From Zantedeschia hybrid cultivar (taxonomy: Eukaryota > Streptophyta > Magnoliopsida > Alismatales > Araceae), in NCBI GenBank assembly GCA_030544215.1, contig JARZZO010000003.1:1064001-1128000 (forward strand): a DNA stretch of 64,000 bases, read 5' to 3'. The notes below the pieces were generated by a model. It searched no databases and was not told the origin of the DNA. It was given only the letters and a program-made list of their open reading frames with translations. Positions 24,656-36,072 of the stretch are shown here, piece after piece (position 1 is the first letter of the stretch; each line of letters opens with the position of its first letter). Made by a program: the position numbers and the translations under genes.

Positions 24656-24783
24656 CAAATGCGGTCAATAATAGTCCACTATCTGCACTATGCATGACCT
24701 GTTAACATCTCAACACTATGATTAATGACAATTCTAAATGTCAAATGTAGGCCAACAATTGATGTTCTAAGACTTGACTTAGA

Positions 24784-25440
24784 TTTTTTTTTTTTTTTTT
24801 TGGGTCGAATATTAGGCAGCCGCTCTCATTCATTCATTCATAGAAGGAAGTAGTGCAAACATAGAAAGAAGGGAAATACGGTTGGAATAAGCAAACAAAG
24901 GATACAAAGATACGCCAAAAAGGAACAAAAGAAAACATATACAAATAAGGTAGGGTTTTGCTAGGTAAACACTTGGTACGAAAAGGTAAAACACTATATG
25001 AGACAATGAACATGTCGGTGACACTGGATGGAGGGCGAACTATAGAAAAACCATAGTGGAGAGCTGCTAGAACCAGTTGAGGCAACACTTGAGAGCCGTA
25101 GTAGTACGATGGTTCGAGAGGAGGAGGGTGGACCTCCTTGGAGGTGCGGATGCAAATAGTTGGTAGAAAATTGCTACTCCAAATGCAGCAAATGGAGGAG
25201 TGCTCGGGGATGTATGCCAAGGTGGGGCATACGAAAGAAGCGCAGTGACTCGAGCAACTATGGTGATCTAATATCCAGAAGCAAAGTCTTTCCAAAACCA
25301 ACACATTTGCCATGCAAGTGGGATCAACACAGAAGCATAGAGAAGTCAAATTTGAGCTCCACAAAATATAAAAGGGGAAAGGAGGACAAACAAAGGGAGA
25401 AACAATGAAGGGAGAAGAACAACATAATTATAGAGGCAGC
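24784..25440 (-). mobile_element. LINE 3' end with poly-A, minus strand
   Basis: About 18 T at 24784-24801 is followed by GGGTCGAATATTAGGCAGCC and (ATTC)n. On the minus strand this reads as (GAAT)n, then GGCTGCCTAATATTCGACCC and poly-A, the typical end of plant L1 LINEs. The 5' limit and the target duplication were not located. The long minus-strand frame at 25364-24834 has no known domain. Confidence 0.55.
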
Positions 25441-25868
25441 TATAGACCATAGCTGAGATTAACACCATCTAGATGGAACTGGAACACACAAGGCCCCCAA
25501 TCGAACAAAAAGCTTTGCAAAACAAGAGTGGGGGGAGGGGAAGGGCGGATGGAGAGCAGAGCATAGAGTCAGTCGAAAACAGGAAGGGGCAAGCAAGGTG
25601 GGTGGATTAGCAATGGAGATGAGTGGAACGACAGTGAGGGGATAGAGGGGAGGGGAGCCAAATTTTGAGGAGATGACCAGTCTGTTGAAGGCTGAGCAAC
25701 TTTTTTGCTAGAGGACTAGTGAACGGACGGGGGGGGGGGGGTTGTTGGGAGCCCCACCTACCGCCCGAAACCTTGTGATACTTAATACAAAGTTAGGCTT
25801 GGAGTATTAATGAAATAGGCTAGCCCATGACAAGTCCTACTGAGGCAATGGGTTGTGCTTGAACCAAT

Positions 25869-26813
25869 GGGCTTGGCCCAAAGGTCTTTTTTGAACAGTA
25901 ACATAAGTTATTGCATTCATCTATGAAATCGTTACAACACAGATTTTAAAGCCAACCATCTAGTACGAACCATACATGTGCCCATCCCTAATAAAGTTTG
26001 CCCTGTTACACGTCTTATCCCAAGAAAAAGGGGGAACTGATACTGTAGAGATCATCCTCCACCACCGACAACATAAGAAGAAATAACAAGGTAGCATACA
26101 TAGTAAAATAAACCCCAAAAATGTGTTGGAGGCTTCCTCGTAGAGGAGAAGAGCATTGCAGCTACACGTCAGGTTGTTAACTGATGAAAAGAGACGGCTC
26201 AGAGAGCATGCTTCCACTTGGAAGCATGTTGATTTCACGCTGGAGACACGAGCTGCTCAAATTGCCGATGACGAACCCCAAGAAACTACTCCACATGTTC
26301 GAAGTCTGACTTTCACAACCTCCTACATGACGGCAAACAACCTGATAGAGCCGATTGAACCCACACAGGGAGGGACTCTAAGGAAAAGAGTCATATTGCT
26401 CAGTGGAAGTGATCGAAACTCGAAAGGAGCAATTAGATAGATGGAATGAGAGCGCAAGCAAAGTAGAGATAACAAGTTTAGAGTTGGGGACTACAAAAAC
26501 CACTAACCGAAATGAAGATGAAGGCAACTGAATCTAGCAAAAGATGAAGAGATAGGAACACAAAAGGAAATGTAATAACCTGTCTACAGAGACAAACTGA
26601 TCCATATAAACTTAAAAGTTTACCTGACAAAACCTCCTAATAGGGATACAAAAACCTCCTGAACGAGGGAGAGCAATCCTGCTGAAGAGGGAGGGGAGGA
26701 TGGAGGAGGGGGGTCTTCTAAGAGGAGAACACCCCCTCCCCTCCCCAGAGAATGTTGGAGAACGGAGCATGGAGCCTAGAGGGGATGGGGGAGGGGGCTT
26801 GGCCCAAAGGTCT
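25869..26813 (-). mobile_element. Retroposed LINE-type insertion with 19-bp target duplication
   Basis: The identical 19-bp sequence GGGCTTGGCCCAAAGGTCT is at 25869-25887 and 26795-26813. Between them, 25888-26794 starts with a T run and, on the minus strand, ends ...TAACGATTTCATAGATGAAT...TTCAAAAAA, as plant L1 tails do. The long target duplication and poly-A tail show insertion by target-primed reverse transcription. About 907 bp; no reverse transcriptase motif is left, so it is 5'-truncated or non-autonomous. Confidence 0.85.
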
Positions 26814-28136
26814 AACACAATTAATCATTATCCTTCTCAATTCCTCCTGTTTGATTGTTCAGGAGGGAGTGCGTGTGTGTGGGTTTGGGGTGGGATCCAT
26901 CCTATCGCTCAAAACAATAGAGCAAAAATTTGACTTTTTCCAATTTGATGGGTTTTTATCTATCAAATAAAAATAACGTGATTTTTTACATTGGATCTAC
27001 TGAGAAGAATTATGTAGGCCTATGCACGAAGGTAGCGTGCATTTGCAGCCTTTGGCGGAGGTTTGTGCTTCCTTTTCGACTCAAGTTTACTTGGTTTAAG
27101 AGCCATAAGTAGATCATGTCAACTTTCTCAGCACAAAATTGACTCTCAAGTTGTGGTCGCCTTTGATCTATACCTCTCATTCTGTATGGCTAGTCAAAGG
27201 CAAAATTAAAGTAGGTGTGATTTTTTTGCTCTATTTTGAGTGATCAGTGGGGATAGACCCCTCCCCCTCCCCCCAAAGACCCCCTGACCTTAAATGGTAG
27301 GTCCTTATTTCATGGGCATTTTCTTCTAAAAAATCATGTTATTTGTATTTAATGGTTAAAAACCCATCAAATTAGAAAAATCAAAGGACAGATACTTTAT
27401 TCTCAACTAGCAATATCATTACTGAATGATTGCTCACTATATTTCTGGCTGAGAAAAAGTGGTCCAGAAGCTTCCTCTCTCTGCATTCCCGCGGAAGCAT
27501 CTTCCACACTATCTTCCTCTGCTTAAGAGCAATGTTAATTTAAGTACTAGCATTCCACCCAACGTTGTCGTACTTGACTCTCCCGTTTGATTCATACATG
27601 GCATCTCTTTCTTTTATAAGAGTTCTGCCAATTCATACGTTTCCACACGCTGAAGTGGCAAAATGAGAGGATTGTGCTAGTCCGTCTTTGAGATTGCCCA
27701 GGTTGCAGTAGTGACAGGTAGGGTTATAGTAGTGGTGATGGGCTGTGGTGATAATTAGTGAGGATCTTAGACTAGGTTCTGGCTATAGTTGGCCAATGTT
27801 TATGTGGGTTGGACTTGGACATAGTGTTGTTGCTCTCTCCCTCTCTCTCATGCCTATTTGTCTGCACCTTCCTCCAATAAGATCTTTAATTTTAGACTAG
27901 ATATGATGAGGAGCATAAGAGAGAGAGAGATAGACCAAAATTAGCTTCGTATTCTATTACCTATCGCCAAAGCTAAATGTGAAATGAATGTGAGAGAGTG
28001 CGAGAGACTAGATCTGAAGATTGAAAGGGGAAAAAGATTGGGTGGAGTGGGTGCAAGTAGAGTGTGATTGAGAGTCTAAATGGGATATATAGTTAGCTTG
28101 TCCAAACTTGGTCCTGAGAAACTTGAGTTTTAGGGG
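26814..28136. other. Gene-free spacer with inverted segments
   Basis: TCCAATTTGATGGGTTTTTA at about 26940 recurs inverted near 27370, and AATAGAGCAAAAATT near 26917 recurs inverted near 27230, but the order does not form one nested hairpin. No protein-coding signature was recognised. Confidence 0.4.
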
Positions 28137-28443
28137 TGCAGCAAGTAATTTTTTTCTTGAATTATTTTTAACGTGGGTCTTAATATGTCCTGTATAGTTG
28201 TATATGTCGATCTTCGATCAAAAGATCTAAAAAAACCTGAAAAATAAAAAATTGTTATTGATTAGTTCAACTCATCAAGAGTATTTTTTATTGTTCATTG
28301 AGGGTTTGATTTTTGATTTTTTAAGACTTTTAGATCATTCAATTGAAAATCAACTTATACAGACATGTAAGACATATTGGCACCGACCTTACAAAAATTA
28401 TATTTTTTTACTTACTCCACCACATGACGATGTAACAAGTAAA
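28137..28443. mobile_element. Foldback MITE, same family as 8210-8600
   Basis: It starts GTGCAGCAAGTAATTT. The inverted arms are TGTCCTGTATAGTTGTATATGTCGATC and ATCAACTTATACAGACATGTAAGACATA, around an AAAAATAAAAAATTG...TTTGATTTTTGATTTTT core. Confidence 0.65.
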
Positions 28444-28663
28444 ACTCAATAAACTTTGATGAGTTGAGTTTGGACATATGTATCTAATTTTCTAATGGTT
28501 CCAGCTCAAGCTTGGGCTCCCTCTTAAATGTAGTTCACCTGGAACCTTAGGTTCTCACATGAGAAATTTTTTTTTGCAATGATCTGAACATTGCAAATCT
28601 ATCAGAAATTTTGTAAATTTATGGTGGTATTTGAGAACAAAGGTCAAAAGTGATGCTTTTAGA

Positions 28664-29154
28664 TGTTGGCTTTTGGAGGTGTGGGATCGGGGATCCATAT
28701 AAGTATTGAGAATCTAGTTTCAAAAGCTTATGGGAGTGAACTTCTCACTTTTCCTTCTCTTTCCTTTTCTTCCCATCTCTCTCTAAAGTTGATATGAGAA
28801 AAAACCATCTTAAATTTGAAAAAAGGTGCATTCAATGCATATGTTTTTTCTTGTCTCTCTACTAATTGTTGAAGGAGTGTGAAATGTGATCCCCCTACCT
28901 TAGTATTATTATATATTACTCAGAACGGATTTGTCCTAGATTCCTTGTATTTAAAGGGGCGTACCATCTCTTGTAATTGTAACTCAGAAAGAAAAGAATT
29001 TAGTAGGCTTGTAGATGTAAGAAGGTACATCGCCTATGAACCACGTAAAAAAATTTTGTGTTCTCGAGTGGTTGATTCTTTTTCTTCCCCCTCTTTCTTT
29101 TCTCCTTCTATTTTGTTCGTTGTCGTGAGATACTTCGTTCCCTAACACTAATCA
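28664..29154 (+). mobile_element. Small Copia-like solo LTR upstream of the PORR gene
   Basis: 491 bp, starting TGTTGGC and ending CACTAATCA. The 5-bp duplication TTAGA is at 28659-28663 and 29155-29159. The inner phrase ...GATGTAAGAAGGTACATCGC..GAACCACGTAAA..TTTGTGTTCTCG (about 29010-29065) is typical of the R/U5 part of plant Copia LTRs, in plus orientation. No internal domain. Confidence 0.78.
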
Positions 29155-29716
29155 TTAGAATCTACTTCTAAATCATGTTGCCAAACAAGACCTTAGATTG
29201 TAATGTTACGGACACTCCCTTTCACTCACTTTAATCGTAATTATTTTTTTGTTAATTATCGAATTAAGAGACGCAGCCTAGCATCTGGATGATCTGAAAC
29301 CAAAAAACGCGGCTGGGCGCAATCCTCTCTTCTCACATACACGTTGATGTGGACAGTGACGAATTCAATGTTAACCCAGTGGGGTGGGTTTTGGGACATC
29401 ATTGGATTTTGCCAAAGCCACTGATTTAATTCAACTTAATCTAGTCTAGGTCTCCTTGGTCCAGTCTAAGACCTCATTGACCCAACTTAAGATTTCATAT
29501 AATCCAATCTAATATTCTACTGGTCTAATTATATTTATGACTTAATGTCCGAATGATCCGAAAAATTTTTTAGACGTGGAGGAGGAAAAATACTAGTAAA
29601 AATAATATGGAGATGAGCAATTAACATGTAGAAATAATATTACTCTCTAGTCAAAACAAACCTAGGAAGGACTGTTCATCCCTGTTAAAATCTCCGGCGG
29701 CTTCGATTGGGAAGCT

Positions 29717-29812
29717 ATGCACCCCACCTTAAACCCTAAGCTCCGCCGCGCCATGGTGTGCTTCCACTGGAGAAGCGCCGCCGAGAACAGAACCAGACCT
29801 TGGCCCCTCTAG
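29717..29812 (+). promoter_or_regulatory. Upstream ORF and telo box before the PORR gene
   Basis: A 31-codon ORF starts with ATG at 29717, stops with TAG at 29810-29812, and lies in a different frame 47 nt before the main ATG. An AAACCCTAA telo box at 29731-29739 lies inside it. If transcribed in the leader, the ORF could lower translation of the main frame. Alternatively, the gene's true N-terminus starts here and an indel has broken the frame. Confidence 0.5.
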
Positions 29813-29859
29813 TATATTTTCCACAGGGCAAACCCTTCCGGAGGAACACCAGCACGCCT

Positions 29860-31134
29860 ATGTGGCGCTGCCGCCGAAGCCAGCTATGGCTGCTCCCGCT
29901 GCTCCGCCGCGAACCCCCTCCAGCTGCCACCTCCTCCCCCCTTCCCTGCCGCCTTCTGCAGAGGTTCCCCTTCGTTAACGCGAAGACCAAGCGGAAGAAA
30001 GACGCTTCCTTGGACGGCATCGAGGTCATCAACCGCTCCCCCGACATCCGCGTCATCTCCTCCCTCACCAACATCATGATGGCCGCGCCGGCGCCCGCCC
30101 ACGCCATCCCCGTCTCCGCCGTCTCCAAGATGGACCGCGTCCTCGAGATACCCACGAAAGTCGCCACCTTTCTCCGGCGCTACCCCTCCTTCTTCGAGGA
30201 GTTCGTCGGCCCCCAGCACAACCTCCCCTGGTTCAGGCCGACACAGGAGACATTGGCGCTGCACGGCGAGGAGCAGCGAGTGTTCGAGCTCCGGCGGGCG
30301 GAGATCGTCGACGGGGTGCGCAGGTTGATCCTGATGTCCAGGGAGAAGCGGCTTCCAATTCGGATTCTTCAGGGGATGCAGTGGTACCTGGGCGTGCCGG
30401 CGGATTTCACAAAGAGGGCGGAGGAGTACTCGGCGGGGCGGCTCCGTGTTGTCGAGATGGGGGACGGGTTGCAGGGGCTGGCCCCTGTGGAGTGCGGTGG
30501 CAGGGTGCTTTCTGCCCTCCAGAGGAATGCCATGAAGGGATCACAGCAGGCAGAACCACCATCCGTCATAGAATTCCCCCTTTTCCCGTCGAAAGGTGTT
30601 CGCTTGAAGCAGAAGGTAATCCATTGGTTGGGGGAGTTCCAGAAGCTCCCCTATGTGTCTCCATATGAGGATTCCTCCGGTCTGAATCCCAACAGCCGCG
30701 TCGCGGAGAAGAGGCTTGCTGGGGTGCTCCATGAGTTGCTTAGCCTGTTTGTGGATAATTCTGCAGAGAGGAGGAAGGTCCTGTGCCTAAGGAAGCATCT
30801 TGGATTGCCGCAGAGGTTCTACAAGGCGTTTGAGCACCATCCCCACATCTTTTACCTCCTCCTCAAGAACAAGACTTGCACTGTGGTGCTCAAGGAGGCG
30901 TATTGTGCGGGCGCCGCCTCGGCGATTGAGAAGCATCCTGTTCTTGATGTGAGGAAGAAGTATGTTGAGTTGATGAAGAAATCGGAAATTATATTGAGGG
31001 AACGACGCAGCAGAAGGCCAGCGGTTCGATCCAGTGAAGATTCCACCGAGAACGATGAAGACAGCTGTGTGGATTGCAATGGGGATGGAGGTTTTCGGAT
31101 GCATGACTCCGAAGATGATGCTTTGGAGAGTTAA
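29860..31134 (+). CDS. PORR-domain organelle RNA-binding protein (intronless)
   Basis: The 424-residue product belongs to the plant organelle RNA recognition (PORR) family, formerly DUF860, whose members (such as WTF1, WTF9 and RPD1) bind group II introns and promote splicing in chloroplasts or mitochondria. The first ATG of the long frame is at 29860; the frame is open further upstream only from a GTG. Residues 1-45 are rich in Arg, Leu, Pro and Ser and lack acidic residues, as in an organelle transit peptide. The PORR body spans about 50-380: VINRSPDIRVISSL, VATFLRRYPSFFEEF, RRLILMSREKRLPIRIL, KRLAGVLHELLSLFV, LRKHLGLPQRFYKAFEHHPHIFYL and GTxxV-like TCTVVLKEAY. The C-terminal 40 residues are acidic. 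It is intact and has no introns, as is usual for the family. I cannot say which member it is or which organelle it enters. Confidence 0.93.
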   Translation: MWRCRRSQLWLLPLLRREPPPAATSSPLPCRLLQRFPFVNAKTKRKKDASLDGIEVINRSPDIRVISSLTNIMMAAPAPAHAIPVSAVSKMDRVLEIPTKVATFLRRYPSFFEEFVGPQHNLPWFRPTQETLALHGEEQRVFELRRAEIVDGVRRLILMSREKRLPIRILQGMQWYLGVPADFTKRAEEYSAGRLRVVEMGDGLQGLAPVECGGRVLSALQRNAMKGSQQAEPPSVIEFPLFPSKGVRLKQKVIHWLGEFQKLPYVSPYEDSSGLNPNSRVAEKRLAGVLHELLSLFVDNSAERRKVLCLRKHLGLPQRFYKAFEHHPHIFYLLLKNKTCTVVLKEAYCAGAASAIEKHPVLDVRKKYVELMKKSEIILRERRSRRPAVRSSEDSTENDEDSCVDCNGDGGFRMHDSEDDALES

Positions 31135-32160
31135 GTTTGTAATCTATCTGATCCAGTAGTATAGGAATTGTTACCATTGTCTGAAACCCATATCTGTAAC
31201 TCTGTGTTGGTAATTAAATGGCCATCATTCCAGTATGTTGCAAGGGATGTTGGTATGGATATATGGTCAGCTATGTCATATGTGATTTCCAATATTCAAA
31301 TGATTACGCCTTACGGGGATTGTGATATATTCTTATTATTGCCCAAACTTTGTAGAGTATTTGGTATTACTATTCTGTCATAGACCATATATATGCTAAT
31401 AATCTTTTGTCATTATGCCACTGCATTCAAGTCAGGATGATTCCCACAACAGGTATACAATCGATGATTAGATGTCCATATCTAGGTAATCGCTTGTTAT
31501 ACAAGAAATTCAACACACTGATTTTTCACAGCAGCTACTTCTTTCAAGGTGCAAGAACTAGTATGAGAATTTGGAGGTAAAAATTAAACATACATGTAAG
31601 CCTTTTGCACATTCAACTGCTCTTCAACATCATGGGTTCAGTCTTCATGGTTTTACAACACAATTTTATCCACGGTGTGTAATGGTACCGCTCAATGGGA
31701 AGCTTAGTGGCTGCCCTTTTGTATGTTCGAGGAAATTCCATTGTAGAGGATCAGTAAAGTTGGGGGGGAGGGGGGGGGGGGGAGATCCCATGAGCAGCGT
31801 TGGCTATGTTTTCAATTTTAATGTTATTCCTTAAATTCTCCATTTTTTTTGGCTTGCATGGATTTATCTGCATGATCTGCTAGCTAAGCTTCCGTGAGTT
31901 GCCTCCTTTGGTATTGGACGGACTACCTTTCTGGTAAAACGTGCCCAAGATTAAGACCAGCTTTTCTTTGTTTATCTACCAACAAAGTCATACAATGCAT
32001 CTTTCCAGTTTCTATCATGAAATTCCGAGTCGGGTCGGTCCCGGGATTGGGACTTGCCAATCCTGATCCGATCCGGATTGGCTGATCCTGATGAAGCCGG
32101 ATCGATTCGGATAAGCTCTATTACAAAATTAATTAAAATTAATAAAAAATAAAGAAAGAA
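31135..32160. other. PORR 3' flank and spacer
   Basis: This begins with the probable 3' UTR of the PORR gene. A GTAGAGGATCAGTAAAG phrase at about 31743-31759, next to a G-rich run (31762-31782), equals the tip of the inverted repeats at 34130 and 36070. GGATCGG/GATCCGG-type short repeats lie at about 32030-32110. No second gene was seen. Confidence 0.4.
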
Positions 32161-32164
32161 AAGA

Positions 32165-32285
32165 GAGAGAGAGAGAGAGAGGAGAGAATATGAGAAGTTT
32201 GGATGGCTGGTCGGTGGTGACAAGGTGAAGAACCTCCCCTCTTTCGGTCAAAAAGAGAGAGAGAGAGAGAACCTCTCCTCTTTCG

Positions 32286-32340
<55 letters not shown>
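32165..32340. repeat. (GA)n microsatellites with CCTCTTTCGGTCA spacers
   Basis: Three (AG)n runs, at about 32164-32182, 32252-32270 and 32289-32340, the last two each preceded by CTCTTTCGGTCA. Long antiparallel reading frames (poly Ser-Leu or Glu-Arg) here are artefacts. Confidence 0.9.
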
Positions 32341-32344
<4 letters not shown>

Positions 32345-32474
32345 GGGCCGGCGGCACCCAACAGGAGCAGCAAGCTTCCTTCCCCCCTTGATCCGAGCCT
32401 GATATGGTTTGATATCAGGCCGATCCTCTTTTTTTTTTTTTTAAACCGAGCGCCTGAATCGGCCGATCTTGGTT

Positions 32475-33240
32475 GATTGTGGGGAGGAACAGTGAATCCC
32501 TCCTCCCCCCCCTGTATATGTATTGTTGGAGCAGAATCTCTTCCACCACGATTATGTGCCCTTTGTTGAAGATTAGAAGGTTGATAAGCAACGGACATGC
32601 ACATGCAAGAAAGAACACCGTCAAAGGATCCCCGATGATGATTCGAGAGATCTCCCTCCAATACCTAAGTCAGAGAACTAAGAGAAGAGGAAATAAACTG
32701 GGGTTGCTCGAGTTTTGGAGAGCATCCCTTAAGGGGGTGGCGGGGGTCCTTATATAGTGGTATAGGACCTTGTAAGAGGTTTGTTTTGATCGAAAAAGGT
32801 TGTTTCTCCTGAGATCTATCCATTAAGTCCAAAATCTCAGAAGTTCCTTCTTAGGAAGGTTTTCGTATTGTAGTAGATTCTTCGGAGTCCCTTTGATAAA
32901 ACCCAAGTCGTGATAGGATTCCCTTGGGTTACCTTGTTGGATGACGTCGGATTCTCCTGAGACTCCCACAGCCTTAGAATTGTGCAAGTCGGTGTTCTTT
33001 ATGGCAATCCGCCCATAGTTGGGGACCCAATAGAAGTTCTAATCCACATCGACCCCCGCAGGGTAAGGATCTCACAGGATGGGGACCTTCCTTCATATGG
33101 ATTTAAGTTAGAGTCTAGTCGCAGCTATCCTTTTAAGGATTCCAGGCCGTTCGGGGCCCTGTCGGGGCCTTTTCTTGAGCGTTTAGGCCCATTGTATTGG
33201 GCTGGCTCAATTGCTTTTGCGTTAGCAGAAAATTTTCCCT
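32475..33240. mobile_element. Probable Gypsy-type LTR remnant
   Basis: It has an LTR-like layout: a TATATAGTGG box near 32753, a CCTAAGTCAG phrase near 32665, and a CCCTTCA end at about 33240. The 49318-50032 segment has the same CCTAAGTCAG phrase and a CCCCTTCA end. Exact ends and a target duplication were not found. Confidence 0.4.
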
Positions 33241-33275
33241 TCATAAATATATATATATATTACATACATTTGCAT

Positions 33276-33495
33276 GAGAAATGCTTGCTGCATCACGCGC
33301 GGTGCAATGTCAGATCGCGATCCCATTTTTTTTGGGAATTTTTTAACCATCAGATCGGAGATCGGACGGTATGGATGCCGAGTCCCCCAGTTCGGATTTT
33401 TTTTTTTTACATACTTGCTACACTGCTAGAGAGTGGACGGCAGTACGCGGCACGGTGCGAAGCGCGCTGCGCCAACGGTGCAGCAAGTATTTCTC
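33276..33495. mobile_element. MITE with GAGAAATGCTTGCTGCA ends (family M1)
   Basis: Left end GAGAAATGCTTGCTGCA; right end TGCAGCAAGTATTTCTC, its near-exact inverse. 220 bp. Inner GATCGGAGATCGGACGG. Related elements lie at 37815-38010 and 57501-57730. No clear target duplication. Confidence 0.65.
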
Positions 33496-34129
33496 TATTT
33501 ACATTTATTATTTCTCTCAAAATTCATGTTATCTTTCACCACGGTATCCAGGCCCAAGTTGACGGGCATATCTCGGGGCTATGTAGAGAGTCTGGAGACG
33601 AGCCCATCAAGAGTCAACCAGGCTTGCTTTCTTATACCCAAAATCCTAGTTGCCTGACTTCTTTATCAATTTTATAATGGGTTTTTTAGTTTTAGTCTTT
33701 TTAATCTGTTTAATTTAGAAAATAATCCTTATAAACTTGGTATTTAATAAAACTCCCTGTACATCACTTTTATTTAGATACCCTCAAAAATTTGAAAAAA
33801 AGTCACTGAATGCTTTGGAATATTATAGAAAAGCTTCCAAAAAGGGTCTTTTACCAAAAGTGAAACTGTACGAGGTTCTACTAAATACATAGATAACAGG
33901 GAATTTTTGTTTCAGGGAACCGTTGGATCGGGAGGGGTGGGATTCTTAAGCGAGCTCAAAGAATATTATGACCATACCTTGCTTGTGATATATTTTCACG
34001 TCCCCTATTTTGGCAAGACTTCTGAGAACGGCAAAATTAAAGGGCCAATGCACAAGCTTATATGTACATAAGCTGTTCCTTATTCTTGTTTAAAAAACGG
34101 TATAATGACACCGTTTTTTTTTGTAGACT
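33496..34129. other. Spacer with a perfect stem-loop
   Basis: No gene. AAAAAACGGT at about 34092-34101 and ACCGTTTTTT at about 34110-34119 form a 10-bp perfect stem directly beside the inverted-repeat tip at 34130. This could be a transcription-terminator-like hairpin by chance; its function is unknown. Confidence 0.4.
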
Positions 34130-36070
34130 GTAGAGGATCAGTAAAGAGGAGGGGATCTCAATTCCAACTTTTAATAGCAGAACTGGTAATGATAACTTTA
34201 ACGTCTTTGGGAAACTGTGTAGTGGAACATTAAGATGTCATTTAGTTTAGAGAAGAGATCCTCTTGGTACACGTTTGGATTGGCGTCTAACAATATTATA
34301 GTGTTTGACGATTTTTAGATCAAATCAAACAACGCTTAAATATCATAGAATTCCACCCAACAAGTGCACTAGTGCAGCCAGGCGATGCTGCTTGGATATA
34401 TAATGCGATCTGCTACAAAGAGAGTGCACCATTGAGTGGTGGTGCACATCAGACAAGAGGAGTGGGATGTGTAATCAGAGTGCGGAGGCTTGCTTATCCT
34501 GCCGTGGGGGCATTCAACAAGATGAGATCTATCAGCATGTCAGAATTTTGCGAGCATGTGACGGATTTCCATTCCACGTTTCGAGCTTGTGCGTCTTCTC
34601 TGTTGGGTGTTGCTTATCTTCGCGTTTACATTTGGTGGTCTCTCTCTCTCTCTCTCTCTCATGCATAGATACGAATCCATATGGTTCATCGTTCCATCAA
34701 CAGGTGGTGGTGGTGAGCCTATCTCTTTATCCATCCGAATCTCTTTTCTCATAGCTGGTGCCACTCTCACTAAAAGGTGAGGATATTTTCTTACAAATGG
34801 TGCTTAAAACTCTACTCTCACCCCAACCGGGTACCGTTCCATATCTAATTGGATTGGATCTCTCTCTCTCTCTCTCTCTCTCTCTTTGTCTCAGAGCTGT
34901 ATCGAGTCTATAAATTAACTTCAGGTCTGCTGGATATGGGCCATCGTAGCTTCTTCCAGTGGGATAGAACTGGCTTAGGGAACTACTAGATGTGTCTCTC
35001 TCTAAGATTTTCGATCTTCTCGTTATCAGACCATGACTCTTCCTTATTCTTATCGATTTGGCTACGTACCTATGGCGCCTCTATTTTTTACCATTCTTGC
35101 TAGAGATACATAGGAAGATTGCTGTGTTTGAGGTGGGGCTCCTTTCAAGTCCAAAACAGGATGGGACGGGTTCGGATAGAGCTGCAGACTCATGCATCCC
35201 AGCGTGCTATCCAATCGGAGGGTATGTGCGATAGCATGTCTGGCTTGCATGAAGCTGGAGCTGCATCAACTTTGTCTCATCCTCCTTTGGCTTGAAGGTA
35301 GCTCCACCTTATTTCTTCTACAATCTTTCTCTCTATATACATATCCATATATGTGAAAACCATGCATTCACAAGTATTTTCTTCTTTTATTATTTGTCCT
35401 AAACAGGTAGAGGTTACTTTTTTTTTTCCCTTCTCTTCTACACCAATTAATCCTGTAGGGATTCTACATTATGTATTTTTTTTCTTATGGTTGAAATGTA
35501 AGGATTGTTGTGTTTATAGTGAGGCTCCATGAGCTCCGAAATAGGATGGGAAGGGTCTGGATAGAGCTGCAGACTCATGGATCCCAGCGAGCTATCCATG
35601 CGGAAGGCGTCTGTGATAGCATGACTGGTTTGCATGAAGTTGGAGCTGCATCGGCTCTTCCTTTCATCCTCCTTCTGAGTGAAGGGAGCTCTACTACTCT
35701 CCACCACAATCTCACAATATGCTCACATCATTCAAATTCTCTGTCTCTCTCTCTCTAACAGCCTCAAGTTTGCAACGTCCAAATTGTAATGATAATGCCT
35801 CACGAACAGTCATTTTAACTTTCTCCTGGCTGCACTAGTGCACTTGTTGGCTGTAATTCTATGATATTTTGTTTGATTTGATCTAAAAATCGCTAAACAC
35901 TATAATATTGTTGGACGCCAATCCAAACGTGTACTAAGAGGATCTCTGCTCTAAACTAAATGACATCTTAATATTCCACTGAACAGTTTTCCAAAGACGT
36001 TAAAGTTATCATTACCAGTTCTGCTGTTAAAAGTTGGAATTGAGATCCCTCCTCTTTACTGATCCTCTAC
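34130..36070. mobile_element. Element with ~250-bp terminal inverted repeats (possible Pack-MULE)
   Basis: The left arm 34130-34382 (GTAGAGGATCAGTAAAG...GTGCAGCCAGG) is matched in reverse complement by 35825-36070 at roughly 95% identity by eye; the left arm has an extra 8 bp. Long arms of this size are typical of Mutator-like elements, and such elements can capture gene fragments. The flanking 9 bp (TTGTAGACT and TCTCAGACA) do not match, so the element may be rearranged. The interior is nearly all the duplicated exon-like module. No transposase. Confidence 0.6.
34450..35823. repeat. Exon-like module, copy 1 of a ~1.37-kb direct repeat
   Basis: Starts CAGACAAGAGGAGTGGGATG and ends ACAGTCATTTTAACTTT. 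Copy 2 is 36073-37437. Within each copy a sub-block of about 384 bp is itself duplicated (35155/35539). Both sub-blocks keep a frame reading IELQTH-SQRAI-..EG.CDSM.GLHE. CT-rich tracts ending in CAG and AAAAG/GTGAGG-type junctions look like splice sites, suggesting a captured or decayed spliced gene that I cannot identify. Confidence 0.75.
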
Positions 36071-36072
36071 TC

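Noticed and set aside
24834..25364. 176-codon minus-strand frame
   Set aside because: Lies in the LINE 3' region; hydrophobic, low-information sequence without a known domain.
32139..32661. Frames of Ser-Leu or Glu-Arg repeats
   Set aside because: Products of (GA)n microsatellites.
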